Positions 1 to 6,638 are shown, counted from the first letter of the stretch. The stretch: 12,830 nt of DNA from Ferruginibacter sp. (GCA_025357775.1 JANXOQ010000045.1:1-12830); one strand, 5' to 3'. Notes: generated from the letters alone by a model not told the origin. Numbers and translations: made by a program.

Positions 1-2
1 AA

Positions 3-19
3 GGCAGACACACTAAGTA
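3..19. repeat. Half copy of a palindromic intergenic repeat
   Basis: Bases 3-15 are the reverse complement of TAGTGTGTCTGCC, which matches 3212-3224 (TAGTGTGTCCGCC) with one mismatch. Both sites are also followed on the + strand by CTAAGTA (13-19 and 3235-3241). The matching arm, if present, would lie beyond the left edge of the window. The copy at 3212-3241 is the more complete one. Confidence 0.45.
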
Positions 20-98
20 TGAGATAAAATTTTAGGTGCTCGTTTATTTTTAATCCTGCCTTATGAATTAGGTAATTTTAAGAAATTAATTTTCGCTT

Positions 99-154
99 GA
101 AACTCAATACTGAAAAAAAATTCATAGAAATTTAATACTCAAAATCTTAAATGC
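99..154. repeat. Degenerate heptanucleotide repeat, AATACTC type
   Basis: Reading in steps of seven from base 99 gives units such as GAAACTC (99-105), AATACTG (106-112), GAAATTT (127-133) and AATACTC (134-140). The ACT core falls at 102, 109 and 137, all separated by multiples of seven. The same ACT-every-seven phasing recurs in the pyrC-pth gap near 9125-9233. The sequence is AT-rich, so part of this could be chance. Confidence 0.4.
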
Positions 155-227
155 TATGAATAAGAGATTTTATATTATTGTAAATTTATTATCATTTAAT
201 TATACCCTATTTTTTTCAAATGCGTAA

Positions 228-386
228 TCTGGGTTTAGTGGCTTTGATGGAGGTGAAAAAGATGGAGGCGGCGCAAAATAAAATTAAGATATTTACAGAG
301 TTGATGCTGATGCAAATAGCTGGAATTAAGGTGGAGAAAGTAGTGTAGCTGGGGGCTTTGGAGGTGGGGGTGGTGCGAAAGACTAA
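228..386 (+). pseudogene. Possible remnant of a glycine-rich protein tail
   Basis: One + frame reads SGFSGFDGGEKDGGGAK (228-278), then about 50 bases with stops, then GGESSVAGGFGGGGGAKD (330-383) before TAA at 384. All interruptions in this frame are TAA (225, 279, 285, 327). The two Gly-rich blocks end alike (GGGAK and GGGAKD) and may be a decayed tandem duplication. The segment is rich in G on the + strand, unlike its AT-rich flanks. No homologue can be named, and no start or upstream domain is visible. It could instead be unrelated G-rich DNA. Confidence 0.25.
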
Positions 387-418
387 AATTTTAAGCAAAA
401 AAAATGCTAATATAAACT

Positions 419-426
419 TACATTTG
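419..426 (+). promoter_or_regulatory. Candidate Bacteroidota -7 promoter box
   Basis: TACATTTG fits the Bacteroidota -7 consensus TAnnTTTG exactly and sits four bases before the ATG at 431. Transcription from it would begin at or next to the start codon, giving a leaderless or nearly leaderless mRNA. No good -33 TTTG element is seen at the expected distance, so this is a motif match only. Confidence 0.35.
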
Positions 427-430
427 CCAC

Positions 431-1171
431 ATGCTAGATACTTGGTTTAAAGATTGGTTCAATTCACCTTATTATCATCTTTTGTATGCTCACAGAGATG
501 AACAAGAAGCAGCTACTTTTATTGATAAATTAATAAAACACTTACAACCTGCGACTGATGCCAAAATGCTTGATGTAGCATGTGGTAAAGGAAGACATAG
601 TATGCAACTTGCTGCTAATGGGTTTGATGTGACAGGTATAGATTTAAGCAGCGAAAGTATTGAAGTAGCATTGCAAAGCGAAACAAACAATATGCATTTT
701 TATAAGCATGATATGCGTTTGCCATCTTGGATAAATTATTTTGATATTGCTTTTAACTTTTTTACAAGTTTTGGCTATTTTAAAACACAAAGAGAGCATG
801 ACAATGCCATAAGAAGTATTGTAACATCTATAAAACCAAATGGTATTTTTGTAATAGATTTTTTAAATGTTCAATTTTCTTCCGATAAAGAAGTGGCTGA
901 AACACAGCAACAGATTGGATCTACTACTTACACAATTAATAAATGGAGCGATGACAAACACTTTTACAAAAAAATTTTAGTTGAAGATATTGCACTTTTA
1001 AAGCCAATGCAATACACAGAAAAAGTAGCAAAGTTTTCTTTACAAGACTTTGAGAATATGTTTAAAAAGCAAGGATTAAAAATTAAGGAAGTTTTTGGTA
1101 ATTATAATTTTGCTGAATACAATGCAACAACGTCCCCAAGGTTAATAATGATTGCTCAAAAAATTAAATAG
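431..1171 (+). CDS. Class I SAM-dependent methyltransferase
   Basis: This 246-residue soluble protein has the Rossmann-type methyltransferase fold. The SAM-binding motif I is LDVACGKGRHS at residues 47-57. The acidic residue closing strand 2 is D71 in GIDLS (69-73), and a motif II-like stretch around residues 105-117 contains FTSFGYF. No signal peptide or membrane segment is present. The N-terminus, rich in aromatic residues (WFKDWFNSPYYHLLY), is a style I associate with Bacteroidota members of this family. The substrate cannot be told from sequence: both small molecules and macromolecules are methylated by relatives. The ATG at 431 is the natural start, just after a TAnnTTTG box. The gene ends two bases before the convergent neighbour. 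The family assignment is firm and the specific function unknown. Confidence 0.85.
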   Translation: MLDTWFKDWFNSPYYHLLYAHRDEQEAATFIDKLIKHLQPATDAKMLDVACGKGRHSMQLAANGFDVTGIDLSSESIEVALQSETNNMHFYKHDMRLPSWINYFDIAFNFFTSFGYFKTQREHDNAIRSIVTSIKPNGIFVIDFLNVQFSSDKEVAETQQQIGSTTYTINKWSDDKHFYKKILVEDIALLKPMQYTEKVAKFSLQDFENMFKKQGLKIKEVFGNYNFAEYNATTSPRLIMIAQKIK

Positions 1172-1173
1172 AA

Positions 1174-1719
1174 TTATTCACCTTCATAAATTCTAACTTC
1201 TACTTCGGTAGTAATTCTATTATTAGTTTTAAAAATAAGATTTGTACCAGCATCAATATCGTTCATTCTTATATATTGTATTTTATCTTTTATGTTTCCT
1301 TTTTCTTCATAATTCCAATCATTGTAGATATTAATATCCATTTTGTCGTAGGTAAATAAAATATCTGCTTTTGTATTTTGCAAACCCATCATACTTTTTG
1401 TTTTTAATGCGGTGTTTGCAGATGATACTGCGAATAACTCATACACTACAGGAGCTTTTTCGCTTTCGTTGTAACGCTTCGTAAACGTTAAAATATAATC
1501 CGCATTTTTAAAATTCACTTTTACAGTGTCCATGTATCCATCTGGTTTGCTAGCAAAAGATATTTTTTTATCAAGTAATTTTTCAATATCATCTTTCGTA
1601 GTTTTTAATTTAAAAATACCCATTCGCATGGTAGATATTATATCATGTGTTAATGGTTGCGTATAGCCTGAAATATGAAGAATTACCAAAGCAATAAAAA
1701 CCAATAAATATTTTTTCAT
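1174..1719 (-). CDS. Secreted protein of unknown function
   Basis: I do not recognise this 181-residue protein. It starts MKKYLLVFIALVILHISGYT, a standard Sec signal peptide with likely cleavage just before Q21. There is no lipobox cysteine, so it is probably periplasmic or secreted rather than lipid-anchored. The mature part (about 160 residues) is mixed alpha/beta in character, rich in Lys, Asp, Asn and Thr. It has no cysteines, no clear catalytic motif and no repeats. The segment near residues 35-75 (an amphipathic stretch, then KVNFKNADYILTFTKRY) could be a small beta-sheet domain. The gene is convergent with the methyltransferase, with a 2-bp gap, and lies about 180 bases downstream of pepT on the same strand, so co-transcription with pepT is possible but unproven. 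Confidence 0.75.
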   Translation of the reverse strand: MKKYLLVFIALVILHISGYTQPLTHDIISTMRMGIFKLKTTKDDIEKLLDKKISFASKPDGYMDTVKVNFKNADYILTFTKRYNESEKAPVVYELFAVSSANTALKTKSMMGLQNTKADILFTYDKMDINIYNDWNYEEKGNIKDKIQYIRMNDIDAGTNLIFKTNNRITTEVEVRIYEGE

Positions 1720-1899
1720 AATTTATTTTTTAAAATAATATTCTTTTTTTAATAACAAACTCATCATTTTTACCGAGAATGCAAATAGGCGTTTTTGAAA
1801 TGTGTAAGGTTATTAGGAAATGCTTTGCATCTTTAAAAACAAATAATAAACTAACAGATTTAAAGATAAAGAGTCTTTCTAAATACCCATTTGATAAAT

Positions 1900-3153
1900 T
1901 TATATGGCTGTTTCCTCCCACACCATACACAAATGCACAATTGTTTCTGCAGCTTTCATCATATCATTTACGCCAATCCACTCTTGCTTACCATGTATAT
2001 TTTGCATACCTGTAAAAATATTAGGGCAAGGTAATCCCATAAAGCTAAGCCTGCTACCATCTGTACCTCCTCTAATATTTTCTTGTATAACCGTTAAGCC
2101 ACTACGTTTTATGGCTTCGGCTGCATTGGCAACCACTTGCGGGTGTTGATCTAGCACCTCTTTCATATTTCTGTATTGCTCCGTTTGTATATATTCCATT
2201 GTGGCACCATTATATTTAGCAACTACGTTTTTTGCAATATTTTTTAGTTTTGTATGATGGCTCACCAAACCATCTCTTGTGTAATCTCTTACAATAAAAC
2301 TTACCGTTGCTTTTTCAGCAATACCATTTATAGATACTGGGTGCACAAACCCTTGTCGCTTTTCTGTAGTCTCTGGGCTCCATTCATATTTTGGTAATGC
2401 ATCTACTATTTCTCCCAATATTTTTATTGCATTTGCCAATTTGTTTTTTGCATAGCCTGGGTGTGCTATTACTCCATACACCACTATACTAGCACCATCT
2501 GCACTAAAAGATTCATCTTCCAAAGAACCCGCCTCTCCTCCATCTAATGTATAGCCAAATTGAGCACCCACTTTTTGCATATCTATTTTTGCAACACCTT
2601 TTCCTACTTCTTCATCTGGTGTAAATACTATTTTTATGTCACCATGTTTTACGCTAGGGTTATCTATTAAATACTGTACAGCCTGCATTATTATTGATAC
2701 ACCCGCTTTATCATCAGCACCCAATAATGTATTTCCGCTAGCTGTTATAATATCACCACCCATTTGGCTTTTTAAGTAGGGCGATTTTGTAATACTCAAT
2801 ATTTGTGTTACATCATTTGGCAATACAATATCCGCACCATCATAATTTTTATGCAAAATTGGTTTTACATTCGTACCACTACAGTCTGGTGCAGTATCTA
2901 CATGGCTACAAAAACATATTGAAGGAATATTTTGCTTGTTGCTATTGCATGGCACAGTCGCATAAACATAGCCGAATTCATCTAGCTCCACATCATTCAG
3001 TCCCATTGTCTTCAACTCTCTTTCCAAAATTTTACTCAAATCTTTTTGCTTTTCTGTAGTAGGAAAGCTATTGCTTTCAGGGTCGCTTTGGGTATCAATT
3101 TGCACGTAACGCATAAATCTTTCAACCAGTGCATCTTTATTTATTTGTATCAT
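1900..3153 (-). CDS. pepT: Peptidase T (tripeptide aminopeptidase)
   Basis: This M20-family zinc aminopeptidase removes the N-terminal residue from tripeptides in the cytoplasm. All the expected dinuclear-zinc residues are visible. Numbered from the upstream ATG at 3174, they are H91 and D93 in HVDTAP, D154 in GADDKAG, E188-E189 in DEEVG, D211 in DGGEAG, and H394 near the C-terminus in NIHGKQEW. The dimerisation (lid) domain spans roughly residues 225-330. Two in-frame ATGs are available. I chose 3153 (417 residues) because it matches the usual PepT N-terminus better, beginning a few residues before LVERFMRYVQIDTQS, and follows an A-rich leader typical of Bacteroidota. Starting at 3174 would add seven residues (424) after a T-rich leader. 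No frameshift or missing catalytic residue is seen. The gene is probably its own transcription unit, since a strong terminator separates it from the FKBP gene upstream. Confidence 0.93.
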   Translation of the reverse strand: MIQINKDALVERFMRYVQIDTQSDPESNSFPTTEKQKDLSKILERELKTMGLNDVELDEFGYVYATVPCNSNKQNIPSICFCSHVDTAPDCSGTNVKPILHKNYDGADIVLPNDVTQILSITKSPYLKSQMGGDIITASGNTLLGADDKAGVSIIMQAVQYLIDNPSVKHGDIKIVFTPDEEVGKGVAKIDMQKVGAQFGYTLDGGEAGSLEDESFSADGASIVVYGVIAHPGYAKNKLANAIKILGEIVDALPKYEWSPETTEKRQGFVHPVSINGIAEKATVSFIVRDYTRDGLVSHHTKLKNIAKNVVAKYNGATMEYIQTEQYRNMKEVLDQHPQVVANAAEAIKRSGLTVIQENIRGGTDGSRLSFMGLPCPNIFTGMQNIHGKQEWIGVNDMMKAAETIVHLCMVWEETAI

Positions 3154-3211
3154 TATTTTTTTATTTTCAATCATAAAAATAAGGAAAGCAGTTTATAAAG
3201 AAGAATTATTA

Positions 3212-3241
3212 TAGTGTGTCCGCCGACAGGCAAACTAAGTA
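3212..3241. repeat. Imperfect palindromic repeat upstream of pepT
   Basis: TAGTGTGTCCGCC (3212-3224) and GGCAAACTA (3229-3237) form an imperfect inverted repeat around GACA, giving a GC-rich hairpin in otherwise AT-rich spacer. A related half copy lies at 3-19. Its position between the FKBP terminator and pepT suggests a dispersed REP-like element rather than an operator, but two copies are too few to prove this. Confidence 0.4.
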
Positions 3242-3364
3242 ATTGCTCCATACTAATTTGTCAAGATATGTTTCTATTTATCACACTTCAACTCTAACCA
3301 TTATGCTTTGATTGGTGCTGTTATCAACCGAAAAATATAGAATTAACCACAGCCGAATTTCCAC

Positions 3365-3391
3365 AAAAAACCCACGCTTAAAACGTGGGCT
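3365..3391 (-). terminator. Rho-independent terminator of the FKBP gene
   Basis: On the minus strand, CCCACG (3389-3384) pairs with CGTGGG (3376-3371) across a 7-base loop (TTTTAAG). A G-T and two A-T pairs extend the base of the stem, and six T (3370-3365) follow. It lies about 23 bases past the FKBP stop codon. It is the strongest intrinsic terminator in the window and should insulate pepT from FKBP transcription. Confidence 0.88.
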
Positions 3392-3413
3392 TTGCAACAT
3401 TATTTTTATTAAA

Positions 3414-3845
3414 TTAACCCTCAATTTCAACCAATTCTATATCAAAAATCAATTCTTTTCCTGCTAAAAAATGGTTAGCATCAAAAATTATAAAATCTTC
3501 TCTTATTTCTTTTACAACTACTGGCAAAGGTTGCCCCTGCTCATTTGTAAGCGTATGCTGCTGCCCTATTTCTATCTTTAAATCTGCTGGCACATGCTCT
3601 TTTGGAAATTCAATAATTGCTGCATCATCCGTTTCGCCATACCCATCTTTGGGAGCAATATTTATAGTTTTTTTATCACCTACTTTCATGCCAGGCATAG
3701 CCGCATCAAAACCCGCTATCATCATACCAGCACCTACGGTAAATGCTAATGGCTCACGCCCTATTGAAGAATCAAATTGCTCGCCGTTTGCAAGCTTACC
3801 GGTGTAATGTACTTTTACAGAATCACCGCTTTTAACCTCTGCCAT
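3414..3845 (-). CDS. FKBP-type peptidyl-prolyl isomerase, SlyD-like
   Basis: This 143-residue cytoplasmic folding helper catalyses cis/trans isomerisation of Xaa-Pro bonds. The FKBP core is split in the SlyD manner. The N-terminal part covers residues 1-70, with Y14, FDSS at 24-27, MIAGFD at 42-47 and GYGE at 68-71. An insert-in-flap chaperone domain follows at about 72-118, and the FKBP fold then resumes with the conserved NHFLAGKELIFDIELVEI (124-141). The metal-binding His/Cys-rich tail of E. coli SlyD is absent, as in many short family members, so a nickel-handling role is not supported. There is no signal peptide. The start at 3845 gives the usual N-terminus. The gene is divergent from the NamZ gene with 142 bases between and is followed by a strong terminator, so it is probably monocistronic. 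Confidence 0.93.
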   Translation of the reverse strand: MAEVKSGDSVKVHYTGKLANGEQFDSSIGREPLAFTVGAGMMIAGFDAAMPGMKVGDKKTINIAPKDGYGETDDAAIIEFPKEHVPADLKIEIGQQHTLTNEQGQPLPVVVKEIREDFIIFDANHFLAGKELIFDIELVEIEG

Positions 3846-3972
3846 AATTTAGTTGTTTAGTGGCTTCCTTTGCTCCTACAAAGAAGGAGGACTTGGAAAA
3901 CCCTGTGAAAATTTGGTTTATTTATAATGCAAGATAATTGATAAGAAGATGCATTCATTTAAAAATATTACG

Positions 3973-3980
3973 CAACTTTG
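3973..3980 (+). promoter_or_regulatory. Candidate -7 box before the NamZ gene
   Basis: CAACTTTG matches the Bacteroidota -7 consensus TAnnTTTG at all but the first position and lies seven bases before the ATG at 3988. It would give a very short leader. No convincing -33 element was found. The match is weak. Confidence 0.25.
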
Positions 3981-3987
3981 ATGCATT

Positions 3988-5217
3988 ATGAAAAAAGTCA
4001 TTTTGTTATCATTTTTTGCGGTACTGTTTTTGGCAAATAGTATTGCACAAACCAGTAAAGTAATAACTGGAGCGGAACGGATAGATGTATACTTGCCCTT
4101 GCTAAAAGGTAAGTCAGTAGCAGTTTTTGCTAATCAAACGAGCATGGTGGGCAATACACATTTGGTAGATACCTTGGCAAAACTTGGCATAAAGCTTAAA
4201 AAAATATTTGGTCCAGAGCATGGCTTTAGAGGAGTGGCAGATGCTGGGGAGCATGTAGAAAATGGAGTAGATAAAAAAACTGGCTTGCCAGTAATAAGTT
4301 TGTATGGCGACCATAAAAAACCTACATCAGTTGATTTAAAAGATGTAGATGTAGTGGTTTTTGATATACAAGATGTAGGGGTAAGGTTTTACACATTTAT
4401 TTCTTCGCTTGAATATGTGTTGGAAACATGCTTAGAAAATAAAAAATCTGTTATTATTTTAGATAGACCAAACCCAAATGGTTTTTATGTAGATGGACCT
4501 ATTTTAGATATGAAATTTAAAAGCTTTATAGGCATGCAACCCATACCCATTGTATATGGTATGACGATGGGTGAATACGCTGGTATGCTTGTGGGAGAAA
4601 ATTGGTTATCGCCAGAAGCAAATAAAAACTATCGTTATAAAAATAGTATAGAAAATGAGGCAGCGCTACCATTTTTAATAAAAGTAATTACTTGCAAAAA
4701 TTATAATCATTATACAAAATATATTTTACCCATAAACCCATCGCCAAATCTTAAAGAAATGCAATCTATTTACCTCTACCCAAGCACTTGCTTTTTTGAA
4801 GGAACTGTGCTAAGCGAAGGCAGAGGTACTGATAAACCATTTCAAATATTTGGCCACCCAAGTTTACCTAACAATTTATTTTCATTTACACCAGCCCCCA
4901 ATGTTGGTGCAAAAAGTAGCAAATGCTTTAACCAACTATGCTACGGTTGGAATTTGAGTGGTACAAGCGAAGAAGTACTTAAAAAAGTAGACGCCAAAAT
5001 TCAATTAAAATATTTGTTAGAAGCTTATAAACTATTTCCCAATAAAGACAGCTTTTTTTTAACGAATAACTTTTTTAATAAATTGGCTGGTAATGATATG
5101 CTGATGAAACAGATAAAAAATGGAATTACGGAAAATAAAATTAGAAAAAGTTGGGAAAAAGATTTGAATAAATTTAAAGCTATAAGAAGAAAATATTTGT
5201 TGTATAAGGATTTTTGA
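3988..5217 (+). CDS. namZ: NamZ-like exo-beta-N-acetylmuramidase (DUF1343, GH171)
   Basis: This family (formerly DUF1343) removes MurNAc from the non-reducing end of peptidoglycan fragments, as established for Bacillus subtilis NamZ. The 409-residue protein has a Sec signal peptide, MKKVILLSFFAVLFLANSIA, with likely cleavage before Q21, so it is exported, probably to the periplasm. Family signatures appear in order: SVAVFANQTS (43-52), FGPEHGFRG (74-82, containing the conserved acidic residue E77 and H78), DIQDVGVRFYTF (126-137), DRPNPNG (159-165) and EGTVLSEGRGT (271-281). The length is typical. The ATG at 3988 is the only start that leaves the signal peptide intact. No MurNAc transporter, N-acetylglucosaminidase or kinase gene lies beside it, so the rest of any recycling pathway must be elsewhere. 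The family call is firm, and activity is inferred from the family. Confidence 0.9.
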   Translation: MKKVILLSFFAVLFLANSIAQTSKVITGAERIDVYLPLLKGKSVAVFANQTSMVGNTHLVDTLAKLGIKLKKIFGPEHGFRGVADAGEHVENGVDKKTGLPVISLYGDHKKPTSVDLKDVDVVVFDIQDVGVRFYTFISSLEYVLETCLENKKSVIILDRPNPNGFYVDGPILDMKFKSFIGMQPIPIVYGMTMGEYAGMLVGENWLSPEANKNYRYKNSIENEAALPFLIKVITCKNYNHYTKYILPINPSPNLKEMQSIYLYPSTCFFEGTVLSEGRGTDKPFQIFGHPSLPNNLFSFTPAPNVGAKSSKCFNQLCYGWNLSGTSEEVLKKVDAKIQLKYLLEAYKLFPNKDSFFLTNNFFNKLAGNDMLMKQIKNGITENKIRKSWEKDLNKFKAIRRKYLLYKDF

Positions 5218-5487
5218 GAAAGAATTTATTGTAAAAAATTTAGTAAAAGGGTTAGTGAGTATTTTGTTGCATTAGTGTAACCACCCTATCACCCTCTGCA
5301 ACTCCTCCAGTGTATGTGAATGCTAGAAAATTATACAATAGATTGAAAATACTTTTTTAAAATTTATCATTTATAGTATTTTCAATCAACCATTAATCTA
5401 TAAATCAATAATGTAATAATTCAACAATTTATAAAAACTTCGACAGTTTCCTTTTGGGGGATCTAGAGGACTAAATCTTCAACAATT
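5218..5487. other. Spacer between the NamZ gene and fmt
   Basis: No reading frame of interest is seen in these 270 bases. They hold a CT-rich patch (5281-5310), a 13-bp perfect inverted repeat (5341-5387), an AT-rich stretch with weak 7-bp character (5395-5440), a short G-rich block (GGGGGATCTAGAGG, 5456-5469), and the beginning of the heptamer run that continues into fmt. No convincing terminator of the NamZ gene could be identified. Confidence 0.5.
5341..5387. repeat. 13-bp perfect inverted repeat
   Basis: GATTGAAAATACT (5341-5353) and AGTATTTTCAATC (5375-5387) are exact reverse complements separated by 21 AT-rich bases. They could form a hairpin in RNA or DNA. There is no T-run after the right arm on the + strand, so it is not a classical terminator. 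A regulatory site, a recombination remnant or a small folded RNA element are all possible. Confidence 0.6.
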
Positions 5488-5503
5488 TTGAACCTTAAAC
5501 CTT
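5483..5503. repeat. Heptanucleotide repeat overlapping the fmt start
   Basis: Three consecutive heptamers are present: CAATTTT, GAACCTT (5490-5496) and AAACCTT (5497-5503). GAACCTT recurs exactly inside fmt at 6106-6112. The proposed TTG start of fmt (5488-5490) lies within this run. Confidence 0.5.
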
Positions 5504-6441
5504 TCTCCGACCTTCGCATTATTTTTATGGGTACACCAGAGTTTGCAGTAGCATCTCTTGATAAACTAGTACAGGCAGGCTGTAATATAATAGCAGTAAT
5601 AACAGCACCTGATAAGCAAGCTGGGCGTGGTATGCAGCTACAACAAAGTGCGGTAAAAAAATATGCTTTAGAAAAAGATTTGAATATTCTTCAACCAGAA
5701 AAATTTAAAAACGAAGCATTTTTAGCAGAACTAAAAAGCTTAAACGCAGATGTACAAGCCGTAGTTGCCTTTAGAATGTTACCAGAAATTGTATGGAATA
5801 TGCCGCCGCTTGGTACAATAAATGTGCATGGCTCATTGCTACCACAATACAGAGGTGCAGCACCCATAAACTGGGCAGTAATAAATGGCGAAGAGTATAC
5901 AGGCGTAACCACTTTTAAACTACAGCAAGAAATAGATACTGGTAATATTTTATTATCTGATAAAATAAAAATAGAAGAAACTGATACAGCAGGAAGTGTA
6001 CACGATAAATTAAAAGAACTTGGTGCAGAGCTATTATTAAAAACAATTAAACATTTAGCCGAAGGCAAACTTGTAGAACAGCCCCAACCTTCAACTTTGA
6101 AATTTGAACCTTCAACCCTACACCATGCTCCCAAACTTGTTTCAGAAACAGGAAAAATAGATTTTACAAAAACAGTAGAAGAAGTGTTCAATTTAATTAG
6201 AGGTTTATCGCCATACCCAGTAGCGCACACAAGCTTACAAGGCAAAACATTAAAAATTTTTTCTACAGAAAAAATTTTAACACAACCAATAGATGCAATA
6301 GGTGATTATAAAACAGATGAAAAGAATTTTCTACAATATGCTTGTAGCAATGGGTATATCAATATTTTATCTTTACAATTGGAAGGTAAAAAAAGAATGG
6401 ATGTAAAAGACTTTTTACGAGGGTATAGATTTGAAAAATAA
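5488..6441 (+). CDS. fmt: Methionyl-tRNA formyltransferase
   Basis: Fmt transfers a formyl group from 10-formyltetrahydrofolate to Met-tRNA(fMet), producing the initiator tRNA. Of 317 residues, the N-terminal formyltransferase domain (about 8-195) carries the strand RIIFMGTPEF (10-19) and the catalytic N112, H114 (INVHGSLLPQYRGAAP) and D150 (EIDTG). The C-terminal tRNA-contact domain spans about 215-317, with GLSPYPVAH (239-247) and a typical end, KDFLRGYRF. Numbering starts at TTG 5488. No ATG or GTG is available between the in-frame stop at 5464 and the ATG at 5527. Starting at 5527 would delete the first beta-strand DLRIIF, which is conserved in the family, so TTG is the best start. The inter-domain linker at 200-212 (QPSTLKFEPSTLH) is encoded by a heptanucleotide repeat. 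The length is close to the usual 315. Upstream on the same strand is the NamZ gene, 270 bases away, so fmt is probably transcribed separately. Confidence 0.92.
   Translation: MNLKPFSDLRIIFMGTPEFAVASLDKLVQAGCNIIAVITAPDKQAGRGMQLQQSAVKKYALEKDLNILQPEKFKNEAFLAELKSLNADVQAVVAFRMLPEIVWNMPPLGTINVHGSLLPQYRGAAPINWAVINGEEYTGVTTFKLQQEIDTGNILLSDKIKIEETDTAGSVHDKLKELGAELLLKTIKHLAEGKLVEQPQPSTLKFEPSTLHHAPKLVSETGKIDFTKTVEEVFNLIRGLSPYPVAHTSLQGKTLKIFSTEKILTQPIDAIGDYKTDEKNFLQYACSNGYINILSLQLEGKKRMDVKDFLRGYRFEK
6085..6119. repeat. Heptanucleotide repeat within fmt coding sequence
   Basis: Five consecutive heptamers from CAACCTT (6085-6091) to CAACCCT (6113-6119) fit the consensus [CG]AA[CA][CT][CT]T. Because 21 bases equal three heptamers and seven codons, the protein shows a 7-residue repeat, PSTLKFE then PSTLHHA (201-214). 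The reading frame is kept throughout. Confidence 0.7.
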
Positions 6442-6638
6442 ATAATAAAAATTTTTAATTTAGTTCAATCTTCAAAAAAAATAAATGTAAGGGTGAACAT
6501 AAGCAAAGGGAAATTTTATTAAATGCATTAGGCTGTGCAAGCGGAGTTGCCTACAAATGCAGGCTTATGCTAAAACAACCTTTACTTTACTTTTTACAAA
6601 TTATGTATAATACAAACTACAAAACCCATCCAAAACTT

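Larger units (their letters stand above)
1..430. other. Intergenic stretch with no intact gene
   Basis: No reading frame in this 430-base stretch looks like an intact gene. It contains, in order, half of a palindromic repeat at the left edge (3-19), a 7-bp periodic AT-rich repeat (99-154), an AT-rich segment, a G-rich segment (228-386) that reads as a broken glycine-rich tail, and a -7-like promoter box (419-426) just before the methyltransferase. A 42-codon frame from ATG 220 to TAG 348 has ordinary-looking composition but no recognisable domain, and I do not call it. Confidence 0.6.

Noticed and set aside
216..398. Minus-strand open frame of 60 codons
   Set aside because: It is the antisense of the G-rich segment, has Ile/Ser/Thr-rich composition without a domain, and ends at no recognisable signal; probably a shadow of composition.
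1819..1880. Terminator for pepT
   Set aside because: Only 4-5 bp stems (ATGC/GCAT, AAAGA/TCTTT) without a following T-run; too weak to annotate.
2791..2806. TAATACTCAATATTT in pepT identical to a piece of the pyrC-pth heptamer array
   Set aside because: It encodes conserved-looking pepT residues with no neighbouring heptamer phase, so it is most likely a chance match in AT-rich DNA.
5341..5387. Single CRISPR-like repeat
   Set aside because: GATTGAAAATAC looks superficially like a CRISPR repeat end, but there is only one hairpin, no regularly spaced copies and no cas gene.
5456..5470. Shine-Dalgarno site for fmt (GGGGG or AGAGGA)
   Set aside because: The spacing to TTG 5488 is about 17 bases or more, too far for a normal ribosome binding site, and Bacteroidota rarely use one.
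5691..6245. Long minus-strand open frame of 184 codons inside fmt
   Set aside because: It is fully antisense to the well-conserved fmt gene, and its composition (Ser, Phe and Cys rich) is typical of an antisense shadow.
6531..6575. Possible small RNA or tRNA-like fold between fmt and the LysM gene
   Set aside because: GCCT/AGGC can pair (6550-6565), but no cloverleaf, conserved T-loop or promoter is visible.
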